In this document: positions 51,254-61,914 of the stretch, piece after piece | How positions within the stretch are numbered: the stretch's first letter is position 1 | Layout of the letters: every line of letters starts with the position of its first letter | Origin: Cladophialophora immunda | Taxonomy: Eukaryota > Ascomycota > Eurotiomycetes > Chaetothyriales > Herpotrichiellaceae | Length of the DNA: 64,000 bases | NCBI RefSeq assembly: GCF_000835495.1 | Contig: NW_015622541.1 | Coordinates: forward strand, 4,712,001-4,776,000 | Direction: 5' to 3' | Made by a program: the position numbers and the translations under genes | The notes under the pieces: model-generated | The model's database searches: none | What the model saw: only the letters and a program-made list of their open reading frames with translations | What the model was told of the DNA's origin: nothing

Positions 51254-54200
51254 ATGCCCTGGATTACGGGCTCATCACATAGGCTGACAGTGCAACACAA
51301 GGATGTGCGTCAGAGTCAGGTGTTCAATCTCCACCTAAAGGGTGTCAACATCGACGACATCGTCGCTTGGGCTTCGCCTGACGATATTGAAACCTTTGTC
51401 CGACATTGGCTTCCTGCAGTCTCTGAGAAGGTCACATCTAGCCCACATCGCGTCCGGGGAAAACGGCACAAGCTCAGTCGGATCATCCACACGCTCCAGC
51501 GCTATGCACCAGCATTCGATGCCTTTTTCCAGCAGCAGCCGGTCGTCGCTACAATCACCTGGGGAGTGTGCAGATTCCTGGTCCAGGTATGTAGATCACC
51601 TGGCGGGTGGTTCACTTGACTACCTCATCATTCCCTCCACCACTTTGCACCTTGGTGCAGGTGTTAGACAGAGTGTGGGGGCATGTGGTTGCTGGGTCCT
51701 CACACTGGCTTCTGACCTCGAATAGGCCGCCGACTCGTGCCATGAGCTCTCCGAGAAGATTGGTGAAGTCTTGACGACCATCTTCAGCCAATTCGACCGA
51801 TACCAGCGCGAAGCCGCACTCTTTCCCTCCCACCAACCAGTTCGTGCCTCTATTCAAAACTTATTCGCCAGCATCATTACCATCATCGCGGTGTCCCGAG
51901 CATACCGAAATAGGTCCAATATTCGTCGGTTTCTCGTGGCAGCCTTCTCCGACCCATTTGAAGAAGCTTTCAAGACCCTTGCAAGGGCAATGGACATGCT
52001 GGACAAAGAGCTGCGAACGGCAGCCATTCAAGGTCGGACAAATTGGCTGTGCGCAAAAGACGAAACTGACACGCGGACCACAGCACAAAAACATGAAAGT
52101 ACCGCGCAGCGCCTGTATCGCCATCGTACGCCCGCCCTTTCCCTGTCTCCAAATGATTTTGCAATGTTTTTTTTAACGGCCCCAGACTCTACATCAGTGT
52201 TGAAGCAGATTGAAGAGAACACGCGTCAGCTTCCAGGTAAGCAGCTATTCAGCCCTTTCACCCCTTCACGCACTTGGGTTGTTAGCTGCTGATTATGTCT
52301 AAATTCAGACGCTCTCAAAATGGTGGGAGTTGCCGGGGAGGCCACACCTGTCGCGTTTGCTCACCGCCTTCCAGGTATGCCACGCCTTTCCTTATTCTTG
52401 ACCACAATGCAACGTCTGGCAAATCCCAGCGGAGACGCCTTTTTGCCCTGCAGAAGCCAGAGCATAGGTTCCACATGACATTGTGTCTGAGGCGGACTTT
52501 GCAGGCCTCGGGCATCTTTATCTACCGTTAGCCGAATTGTTGTTCTACGTGTGTAGCTCAATCGAGCTTAAGCTTTCCTTTACTGCAATGCGGCCCGGCA
52601 AAGTTGATGAATTGACAGAGTCCCTCGCTCAACAAATGTCGAATTGGTTGGGAAAATCAGTGGTCTCGATTGACCAAAAATCCGCGGCCGCTCCGGGGAC
52701 ATGCGAATCAATATATTCTTGGAACGTATGGAAGGACTGGGAGGCTGCAAAGTGCGCTGTGCCTCTCTTGCTCAGCGGGGTAACAGGTAGCTTTCCTCTC
52801 ATCTCACCTCAACACCTTGTGCCAACTGTCTCTTAGGAGTAGGCAAAACTACGACTGCCAAATCGATCCGCGATCGGTACCTCCAAAGGAACGGCTTTGC
52901 TGCCCTGTCCTACTTCTTTGATCCTTCGATTGAGGCCACTATTACAGCCAAGGCCTGTGTGATTTATCTCCTATGGCAGCTGTGCGGACAACCGTCCGTG
53001 GGAGAATTTCGCGAATCGGCGTCTTTGTGGCACGCCGTGTCTCCCGCTTTTAATACGTTCAGAGCTGCCGCTGATTGCAAATTCAGTCATTTGCTGCAAA
53101 TCTTGGACGCGGCGTTGGAACTGTTGGGACCATTTCTGCTGATTGTGGGCTCGTTGGATCACTGTCGAGAGGGAGAGGATAAGGATGAGCTAATCGATTA
53201 CCTCGTGAAGCTCGCTGCAAGGTCCAATGCACAGGTCATTCTCACATCTCTCACCGATATTCCACTACAGAGATTGGGAAAGGAATTCTCTCATATCCGC
53301 CTTGAACGCAACTTGGTCGAACCTGATATCTACCACTTCGTCACGGACGAGATTAATCGGACGCCCAAACTTCACAAACTACGTGCCGAAATTCTCCATG
53401 CCATTTTGAAGCATAGTGATGGTAACTTCCTGCACGCTAGATTGCTGATAGAGGATCTGAAAACTTCGCCGAATACCACTACCTTGAAAGCTAAAATGTC
53501 GTCCTTTGCCAGCAAGGTCCAGGCCGAATACGAGCGACTGTTCACAGAAAGGAATGATCAGATGAGCACCAGAGCTCGGGAACGTCGTGACAACATTCTC
53601 CGCCTTGTCCTCGCGTCTAAACAACATCAGAAAGCGGAGGCCATTTCGCTTTTCATGGCGGTTGACGATTTGACTTGCACCATCAACTACGAGAACGTCG
53701 ACTTTGAGCCTGCTGCCGAGATTGTGCAGTTATGTCACCCTTTTATCCAGAGATCAGCCTCCGACCATGTCCTACCTATTCATGAGTCAGCCAAGCTTTT
53801 TTTGCTGCAGCAACATCTGGCGGCGGATCAGTCGGATCTATTTCTTGCCCGGAAGTGCCTAGCTGTGCTCTGTCAAGACCAGTATCGGAACCCACAAGCA
53901 GCTGTGGACTTGCTGAAAAAGCATATATTGGAGATCACCACCGAAGGCGCTGACGGACAGCCGACCACCGGAGATTCATCGGTGTATAGGTACGCTGCAC
54001 TATACTTCCAGGAGCACGTTACAGCTGTATCGGAACCTCCAGACGATCTCATTGAAATGTTGGCTCGCTTTCTTCGAGGGACGGAATATGTAACCTGGTC
54101 TGAGAATCTTTTTGACCTCAAGCAGCAAGCTAGCTTTGGCGGTCATCTCACAGTTCTTAGCCGGTTGTCCACGTGGAGAAAATTCCTCCCTGCGCCTATT

Positions 54201-55496
54201 CAAGCCCGAATTCCGTTGGACGATTTCTTTGAGCAACCACACTTACGCCTAGCACAGATACTGAAGGTTGAGTTTAGTGATAAGCTTCTCCAATACCTTC
54301 CTCTAGTTCGAATTGGGGATTTCTTCAATGCAGGGGGTCAATCGACGGAAGCGTGGCAGAAAGCATACGATAGCAAGGCAATGGTCGTTTCTGGAACTAC
54401 AGAGCTCCTGGGAAGTGAAGACCCCATTGTCCTCAAATTCAAAGCGTCTCTGTTACGAGAATACTTCTGGCAGAAGCGATTTTCCGAAGCCTTACAGGAG
54501 CTCTTATCATTGGTGGAATCCCTGCGCCGTGTGGTAGGAGATGAGAATGTCGACTTGTATATGACTCTTTGGTTGCTGGGATGGGCCTATTTCTGTTTGT
54601 CACGATTCGAAGAGTCATCTGATGCATATCAGGAGGCTCTTCGCGGACTTGAGAGGCTCCTTGGAAGCTCGCATCGCAACTATTTAATGGTCCAACTCTA
54701 CGAAGGACATCGACTGGAACAACTGTTCCTGTTTGGAGAGGCCATTTTGTTCTACTCCAATATTGTGGAGGTATTGAGCCCGATAGTTGGCCAGATCAAC
54801 GGATTCGTGGCTATGGCTCAAACAGCGTTGGGCGCAGTTCAACGAAAGCAGGGGAACTATGCTGAAGCACAGAAGAATCTTTTTGACGGGTGGGGAGGTC
54901 GAAAACAAATTTTCAGTATCAATGTCAACGTGTGCCTGGATGCGGCCTTTCAGCTTGCCCTGTTACTCAGGGATAAAGGTGATGGGGCGTCATGCCTGGA
55001 GCTACTCGAAGAGGTCTCTAATTCGTCGGTCCTGGAACAGGACTTTGAGCGGCGCTGCCAGATGGTGCACATTCGTTCTTTGGTCGAATTCGACAATGGG
55101 GAATACGACATCCCCAAGTTTGCCCTCCTCAACCTCCTCGATCAGGCCACTGGCAGCAACCGAGACAGGAACAATCGGGAATTACTTTGGGTTCGCCTCA
55201 CCCTTGCCGACGTCATGGACAAACACGGAGAAGACAAGGATGCCTTGATGTTGTTCTCTGAGCTTGTTGAGCCTCGAGAGGGAGATGCAACTCAGCTGAT
55301 TGATGAACCGGAGCCTCCCTCGCAGCTGCGTCTCGCCAGAGACGCACTGAAACTTGTGAGAAAAGCTCAACTGAGCGAGAGTGACAATCTTTTACGAGCA
55401 AATAACCTTAAATGGGTGCGGGACTCCGACTTCTGGATCCTCGGCGAAGGCGGTCCCGTCACTGACACGGCAGTGATTGCTCCGATTAAGACATGA
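51254..55496 (+). CDS. NLR-type STAND NTPase: DUF7708-like, NACHT and TPR-like repeats
   Basis: Five exons join in phase: 51254-51586, 51726-52236, 52309-52374, 52505-52786 and 52837-55496, giving 1283 residues. The start MPWITGSSHR is the first ATG of the exon, but an upstream exon may exist. The N-terminal part (KRHKLSRIIHTLQRYAPAFD, then FFQQQPVVATITWGVCRFLV) resembles the DUF7708-like domain that precedes NACHT in many fungal proteins. The P-loop is SGVTGVGKTTTAKSI near residue 395. The Walker B region reads FLLIVGSLDHC instead of the usual hhhhDxLDEC. Winged-helix-like and linker sequence follows, and TPR-like helices lie around 940-1110 (EALQELLSLVESLRRVV, WAYFCLSRFEESSDAYQEAL, GAVQRKQGNYAEAQKNLF). 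Fungal NLRs act in non-self recognition and programmed cell death. The role here is inferred. Confidence 0.85.
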
Positions 55497-56190
55497 ATCC
55501 CAGAGGGAAGATGACGAAAGCTACGAAACACATCTACAATGGGGAGGATTCCCAGCACCCGAGAGCCAAAATGGGACACCAGTGCCGTTGAGAGACCCTT
55601 GCTCTAGGTCTCCTATCACGCGTGGAATATAAATAACAGTCTCGCGCGAATGGCCTTCGCTCACTGGCCTCTATATGAGAAGACGGATGCTCTGAGCGAT
55701 TCACACCACCCGTATGGTCGTTGCAGGGCTTGAAGGTTTCGTTGGTTCGCTTACAGACTGATACCCAGACCTGCGTCGTCGGAATTCTGTTTGTGGAGCG
55801 TTGAGCCCGGGATATATTCATCATGTTTAGTTGAAAGCAGAGTCAATGCTCGGTAGGTCTGGCCTCCTGGCCGCTCTTGATAAGGAGTATTAGGAGAGTA
55901 ATGTGATTCTGGTGATTCTGTCGGGCTTGCATATCTAACTTGAAAGCATTCAAAGTCTCCTTCAACACGGAGATATGGTTGCAAATGTCGAAAACTTCAC
56001 CTAAACACCGACTTGATCAGGTTATGACCTTACCTAGGTATGTATGGGATGCTGGGGGTGTCGCTCGAGCGTGACCAGGATTTGGCCAGAGCTATCCCAC
56101 GACGACGAGGCTGTGCCAACCACTACCCCTATGTCATATAACCCCTTGTCTCAATGGGCTCTAAAGGTCATGCTATCATGCCACGGTCTT
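55497..56190. other. Convergent 3' flanks, no gene
   Basis: About 690 bases between the ends of the NLR and GH31 genes. Frames here are short and without family. Confidence 0.5.
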
Positions 56191-58770
56191 CTAATGATAT
56201 CCATTGCACACAGCATGTCCATTTTCACCTCCTGTGCAGGAAAATTGCATCTTGTAGCGGACCCTCCCACAATCCTGTGCGTCAACCCGCTCCATAGTGG
56301 CTCCGCTGGCCGACTCAATATACCTCTCGTCTCCTCGTGGCAAGATGAACACCACCTCCTTCCACGGTGGGACGAAGACGTTGTCGGCGCCAGCCGCAAG
56401 CCCGACTGTCACTTTTTCCTCGGTGGAGCTGTACGTCACCTGGAAGGATGAGATCTCTGGACGGAGAGCGAGACCGTCGTCCTCGTACCAGGTGGAGGTG
56501 AAGCTTCTCCCATGCGAACTGCCCTTGGGCGGGAAAATTTCGAGGCCGCGGTAGTCGTCCTCGGGAAGAGCTTTGCATTCTGCCTTGGTGTCGCCGGGCA
56601 TTCGAGTTTGCACGCCTTTGCCCACGGGGATCGCTCCACCGATTTTGGCGAAGATCGGGATGCTTTCTCTCCAGGGCGACGAGACGGACACCCACTGGCC
56701 GGACGCGTGGTACTCATGGGGCGCATTGAGATTGACGTAGCCATAATCGAATCCCCCCGCGCGGCGTGGGAGGTACATTCGGGCCATATCGACACCCGGC
56801 CGATACACACCGCCCACTAACAACGTGTCTCCAAACCAGTACTGCTCCTCGCCGGACTTGAGCGGCTTCGTCCACACTTCTGGATCAGACTCGTAGCCCC
56901 AGCCAATCCATCTCTGGGGTGGACTTGCCGTCCGGTGGCTCTCCAGGCCGAGGGAGTAGATGTAGGGCATGATCTCGTAGCGTCGCTTGATTGCCTTTCT
57001 GATCATGGGCGTGATCTCGGGATACATCCAGGGCTCAATGACCTCTCCGGCTTGGTTGTCCTGGGGAGATGTCTTGAAGCAGTTGATGGCGAAGCGGATC
57101 TGGTGGCAGCCAAGCTGGACCCAGCGAAGCAACAACTCGGGAGAAGGCTGGGGCCCTTCGAATCCGCCAATGTCGTGGCCATAGCAGTGCATCAGGCTGA
57201 CCCCTGCGGTCAGAGATATCGCGTTCGCCGCCTTCATGCTTTCCCAGCTGGTCATATTGTCCCCGCTCCACGAGCTGCACGCATACCGCAGAGTCCCGAT
57301 GCTCGCGCTTCGCGTCAGGACAAAGGGTCGAACGCCGGGTTCTGCTCGTAGCAGACCCTCGTAGGAAGCTTTGGCCATCAGCTCGGTATGCATAGCACGG
57401 CCCCAGAGTCCGACTCTGTCTGATCCCCGGTTGTCGCCTGGAGGGACGGTTTCTAGGGCCATCTTCCATTCGTCATTCGGCAAAGTGTACTCGTTGTTGT
57501 CGTTCCACATTGCATCGATGCCTTGTTCTTTCAGTCTCTCAACTCCGCGAGCCCACCATTCATACGCCGCTGCCGAGGAAAAATCAAGGTGGCTTCCCGT
57601 ACCACTTTCGCCGCCACCAGCACTCCACAGACGCATTTCCGCAGACTTTCCGGTTTTATGGTCCGTGAACAGGCCTCGATTCTTGGCCAGATACTGGTAG
57701 TCCGGATGCGATGCAAGGACAAACGGCTTGATGTTGGTCAGCAGCCTGATCCCCAGAGCGTGGTACTGGGCGATCCATTTTTCGGGCTCGGGAAACCGGT
57801 GCTTGTTCCAGGTGAACACGTTCCTCACCCGGGGTTCCGTTTCGGCGATGGAGTAGCCCGAACTCATCTGGTGCGCGGAGCAGGGAATGTCATGCTCCTT
57901 CAGCTTTTCAGCGAAGTCGAGCAGCGTCTGGTAGGCCGGAGGATCGTCCATCATCGTGTACCGATACCCCCCACTCAGGTACCCGTATGCCCAGCGAGGC
58001 GCGGGGAGCGGAAAGCCGGCGAGTTCTGCATAGCTTCGAACCACGTCCTTCAAGGTCCGTCCCATGATCAGGTACTCCTCGAGCCCGCCGTAGTCTTGCC
58101 GGTAGACCTTGAAGTGGCCCCAGAGGCCGTCGATCTCTGAGCCGACCGACCACGATCCTCGGCTGTGGCTTGTGGAGACCATGGCCACGCAGCCGTTGGG
58201 AGTCGCCTTGATGAGCAGTGGCATATGCTTGTACATGGGATCCGTCGCATATGCCTCGTACCCGAAGCAATCCGTGGCAGACACTTGGAAGTACCGGGCC
58301 GTGAGATCCATCGGCGCCGATTTCTCTCCCAGTCCCACGTGGAGGGCTCTGCGGTCATGCTGGGCGTAGTGAGCGACGCCCGGGCCATCGACGACATAGG
58401 AACGGAATGCAAGGTCAGAATGCAGAATGTCCTTCGACCCCAGCCAGCCCAAGGATACAACCGGCGCGTGGTTCCAGTCGACCGATGCCCTGACGTCGCC
58501 GAGCTCAAAGGAGCAACTTGACTCACTGACCTGGTTGGAGTTGATGGTGACACTGTCGAGCTTCCTCTCCAGCCGGGGTATTGACGGGTATGGAGGGAGT
58601 GGATGTGAGTCTGAAGTAAACGTCGTCCTGAAGACGTTGGGTCGGACGGCCTCGAAGGTAAAACTAAACGGCGTTTCTAGGTCTTCCGACTGAAGCTGAA
58701 TCGCTGCTGGCGTCTTCAACTTCGAGTCGACCGGCCTGTACGATTTTGGGATGCTTTCTAGCTGCGGCAT
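56191..58770 (-). CDS. Glycoside hydrolase family 31 (alpha-glucosidase/alpha-xylosidase type), 859 residues
   Basis: Intron-free from ATG 58770 (MPQLESIPKSYRPVD). The open frame continues upstream to 58839 but without ATG, and I see no signal peptide in the called protein, so it is probably intracellular. Domain order is N-terminal beta-sandwich, TIM barrel and C-terminal beta domains. The nucleophile motif is GIDAMWNDNNEYT (Asp424) and the acid/base Asp504 is in SSWSGDNMTSWES. HQMSSGYSI, HDIGGFEG and LLRWVQLGCHQIRFAINCF also fit GH31. The enzyme hydrolyses alpha-linked glucosides or xylosides, with retention of configuration; the exact substrate is not evident. It is divergent from an MFS transporter and near a Zn2Cys6 regulator, which suggests uptake of a small glycoside followed by intracellular hydrolysis. 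Confidence 0.93.
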   Translation of the reverse strand: MPQLESIPKSYRPVDSKLKTPAAIQLQSEDLETPFSFTFEAVRPNVFRTTFTSDSHPLPPYPSIPRLERKLDSVTINSNQVSESSCSFELGDVRASVDWNHAPVVSLGWLGSKDILHSDLAFRSYVVDGPGVAHYAQHDRRALHVGLGEKSAPMDLTARYFQVSATDCFGYEAYATDPMYKHMPLLIKATPNGCVAMVSTSHSRGSWSVGSEIDGLWGHFKVYRQDYGGLEEYLIMGRTLKDVVRSYAELAGFPLPAPRWAYGYLSGGYRYTMMDDPPAYQTLLDFAEKLKEHDIPCSAHQMSSGYSIAETEPRVRNVFTWNKHRFPEPEKWIAQYHALGIRLLTNIKPFVLASHPDYQYLAKNRGLFTDHKTGKSAEMRLWSAGGGESGTGSHLDFSSAAAYEWWARGVERLKEQGIDAMWNDNNEYTLPNDEWKMALETVPPGDNRGSDRVGLWGRAMHTELMAKASYEGLLRAEPGVRPFVLTRSASIGTLRYACSSWSGDNMTSWESMKAANAISLTAGVSLMHCYGHDIGGFEGPQPSPELLLRWVQLGCHQIRFAINCFKTSPQDNQAGEVIEPWMYPEITPMIRKAIKRRYEIMPYIYSLGLESHRTASPPQRWIGWGYESDPEVWTKPLKSGEEQYWFGDTLLVGGVYRPGVDMARMYLPRRAGGFDYGYVNLNAPHEYHASGQWVSVSSPWRESIPIFAKIGGAIPVGKGVQTRMPGDTKAECKALPEDDYRGLEIFPPKGSSHGRSFTSTWYEDDGLALRPEISSFQVTYSSTEEKVTVGLAAGADNVFVPPWKEVVFILPRGDERYIESASGATMERVDAQDCGRVRYKMQFSCTGGENGHAVCNGYH

Positions 58771-59530
58771 CTTGCCTACCGAGAGAGAGAGGGGAATAGG
58801 GGCAGGGAACAATGGCACGAAGGACGTTGAGAAGAGCACTGTGACGACAAGAGAACTGCGATATGAGGGTCTGTGAAAGGATGGTACTTAACCTTGAGGG
58901 TCTACAGTCTTCCAAGAGATCATCAACTCCCACGTGCTTGTCTCATTGAGCTGCATGCTACCTCTCGACCCTTCGGAGCGAGCAAGCGAGCGGTTGAGCA
59001 GACGAACGTCGGCTTCGAGGCGTTGCAGGGATCGGACTTCGGCTGCCAAGTGCGATCCCTGCAATCGGCTCTACTAACATCCCAATCATGAGGCCTGATG
59101 TCCTCGCTAGCCTCGCTGTTGGCGCACACATGCCGATGCCGTTGCCCTGCTCTGGTGCACTGTCCCCCGCGTTGGTGGCGTCGCCGATCGTCCGTCATGC
59201 TGGGACTAGCAAGAACCTGTCGCTTGGGAAATTGTCTGGAGGAGTTTCTGGGATGAGCTGGGGCTCCCATACGGAGTTCGTTCGCTTCCCCGGGCATTTG
59301 GGGCATGGGTTGGATACAGGTATGCGTCCTCGCTGTCGGCTGACGGGCCCGAATGCTTTGGACGATGCAACGTTTCGTCTGATGGGTATTTATCCTGGCC
59401 AACCTCCATTTGTGCGATCAGCGGCACGGTGTATGCAACATCTCTCTTCCCAGCCTGCACCGAAGGACCCTCTCCTTGTTTGATCCCCCCGTCAGTGCTT
59501 CCCAAGGCCACGGCGCACCTCTCAGAAACC
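58771..59530. promoter_or_regulatory. Shared divergent promoter of GH31 and MFS genes
   Basis: 760 bases between the two start codons. It contains a CACGTG at about 58932 and a 42-base imperfect palindrome at 59023-59064 (listed separately). A shared regulatory site for both genes is plausible. Confidence 0.6.
59023..59064. promoter_or_regulatory. Imperfect palindrome, 17-bp arms, 8-bp centre
   Basis: Left arm 59023-59039 and right arm 59048-59064 are reverse complements with one mismatch (arm TTGCAGGGATCGGACTT), separated by CGGCTGCC. It also contains CGG triplets at 59033 and 59040 spaced by four bases, as Zn2Cys6 factors often bind. It lies roughly midway between the GH31 and MFS starts. 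It could be an operator or, if transcribed, a hairpin. Confidence 0.7.
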
Positions 59531-61508
59531 ATGGAAGACATCGGCGTCAAGACACCCACCGACCATGTCGAAGGCAAGGTCGACGTGGGCAACTTGAAAA
59601 ACGACAAAGCGAACCAGATCCTCAGCGAGGCCGCCGGACAACGCATCGTCCTCACGCCCGAGAACAACTCGAGGGTGCTGAAAAAGATCGATCTCTGCAT
59701 ACTCCCCGTGGTACTGGGGATCTATTTCCTGCAGGCCCTGGACAAGGCCACGTTGGCGTACGCTTCGGTGTTTGGCCTCGTCGAAGACACCAATCTCGTC
59801 GGGCACGAATACTCCTGGCTGGGCGCGGTCGTCTACCTGGCGCAGCTGGTGGCGCAGCCGTTGATCGCCTATGCATTGGTCAAGCTGCCGCTGGGCAAAT
59901 TCCTCGCCGTGATTGTCTTGCTCTGGGGCGTTTCCCTGTCGGCCATGCCAGCCGCGCACAACTTCGCGGGGTTGCTGGTGTGTCGGTTGTTCCTGGGCTT
60001 TTTCGAGGCTGGCGTTGGTATGTTGTGCTCGCTCTCGGTTACATCTCTTGCTTACCGGATGGGGCAGCCCCTGCTTTCATCGCTCTCACCCAGATGTGGT
60101 GGCGCCGGCGCGAGCAGCCTGTCAGGCTCGGAGCCTGGTATGCGATGAACGGCATCACCAACATCTTTGGCTCTCTGTTGACCTACGGAATTGGCCACAT
60201 CCACTCTAGTTCACTTAAGCCCTACCAGGTATGCCCATACGTCCTTGGAGATCGGAAGCAAAGACGTAGTCTCTGACAAGATGGGCAGATCATCTTTCTG
60301 TTCTTTGGCTTGATCACCGTGGTTTTCTCCGTGGTGGTTTGGTTTTTCCTCCCAGACTCGCCCATCACGGCGCATTTCCTCAAAGGCGAAGACAAGTTGG
60401 TCGCCATCGAGAGGTGAGACAGCCTTAGCATTAACAGGAGACTCGAGCTAATGCCGGCCAGACTGAGGGCAAACAACCAGGGTGTCGAAGGGACCGAGTG
60501 GAAATGGGCGCACGTCAAGGAGGCAGCCCTCGACATCAAAACGTGGCTCTGGGCGGCCATGATGTTTGCCATTTCTGTGCCGAGCGGTGGCATTTCGACC
60601 TTCGGTCCGCTGATTGTGAAGAACTTTGGCTTTGACCAGTTCCAAACCATTCTCCTCAACATGCCCTTTGGTGCCGTCCAGCTGATCGCCACCATGGGCG
60701 GTGCCTGGGCTGCGACGGCCCTGAAACTGAAGTCTCCCGTTCTGGCATTCCTCAGTCTCCCGCCCATTGCGGGCTGCGTCATGCTTTTGCATCTCTCGCG
60801 AGATGCGTCGGCCAAAGCGCCATTGCTGGTGGCGTACTACTTGGTAAGTCCCTCTCCACGCCGGCTGGCCCAGGCTATAGTTGACAGAAAGTCCAGATCT
60901 CGGTCTACCCCGGCATCAGTAAGAGATCCTGTCCCCTTTCTCCTCCTGTCCATATCACTAACAAATTCAGCACCGTTGATCTATTCCTGGTCGGCAGCAA
61001 ACACGGCTGGGGAGACAAAGAAGAAGGTATTTGATCCCCCAAGACGCCGGTTAAGTAGCCAAGGCTCACACGGATGACAGGTCACGACTGGCGCGCTCTT
61101 CATCGCCCAATGCGCCGGCAACGTTCTCGGACCAAATCTATACACTACCGGTGAAGCACCGCTCTACCACAGAGGATTGTTGTCCAAGTACGTGGAGAAA
61201 CTGCATATTGCGTGGAATAGTGGACGTGTCAGTGCTAACCTCTGCCAAATCACAGTCTCGCCCTGTTTGTCGTGCTCATTGGCCTCTACGCCGCCCAGGT
61301 CGGTTACTTGGTGGTCCTTAACAAACGGCATGGCAGGACCAGAGAGAGCATGGGCAAGCGAGCAGTCCTGGTCGACAAATCCATGAACCGGGTTCAAGCA
61401 GCGGCAACGGAGGGCGCGGCCGAGGATCAGGACGAAGACATGACCGGCCACCATGCATTCGATGACAAGACCGACTGGGAGAATGAGGATTTTATTTTCG
61501 TCTACTAG
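59531..61508 (+). CDS. MFS transporter, anion:cation symporter (Dal5/Tna1-like) family
   Basis: Start ATG 59531 (MEDIGVKTPTDHV). Multi-exon; the first join (after FFEAGV, intron ending GGGGCAG) restores APAFIALTQMWWRRREQPVR. About 12 helices. Family patterns seen: LKKIDLCILPVVLGIYFLQA, LDKATLAYASVFGL, EYSWLGAVVYLAQLVAQP, LLVCRLFLGFFEAG, GAWYAMNGITNIFGSLLTYG, VWFFLPDSP, TTGALFIAQCAGNVLGP and a late NLALFVVLIGLYAAQ then KTDWENEDF, the DLTDWEN-type C-terminal ending of this family. Members carry allantoate, nicotinate, pantothenate or other organic anions in symport with protons. With the divergent GH31 gene, a glycosylated or acidic substrate would fit, but substrate is not shown. At least six short introns. 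Confidence 0.88.
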
Positions 61509-61914
61509 TTTACAGGCAGGCTGCAGGCTTCGACGGGTTTCTTACTCGGGTGTGAAGTAGCTGCGAAGGGCCCTGATAGCACCAGAATGGCCAAAACCGT
61601 CCGTGTTCTCTTTCGCATTATCGTAACCTCAAGGAAGTGCAAAGACCTCGTAAGGAACACTGCGGGCACCATAAGCCCCTGGTGCTCCAGTTAAGCATTG
61701 CTAAATTAGCGAGCCGGTCTCTTGTATAGGCGTCTCCTCTCTATCCCTGCATTCTCATTGAATACCTTAGGGAGTAAATATCCCCGCCTCCTCGGTGCCA
61801 TTTTACCGAGGAGCAGATTCTAGACTTCAACCCAAAACCTTTCGCTCCATATACTTGGAACACCGACAGCTTCCATCTCAGAAAAATGTTTCAACAATCC
61901 TCGCGCCGAGTACT
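61509..61914. other. Intergenic: MFS 3' flank and promoter of the Zn2Cys6 gene
   Basis: About 400 bases with no gene. A short ATG frame starts at 61886 out of phase with the regulator and could act as an upstream ORF. Confidence 0.5.

Noticed and set aside
58771..58839. Signal-peptide-like extension of the GH31 gene
   Set aside because: It begins with GTG and has no ATG, so it is probably leader sequence. A spliced upstream exon cannot be excluded.
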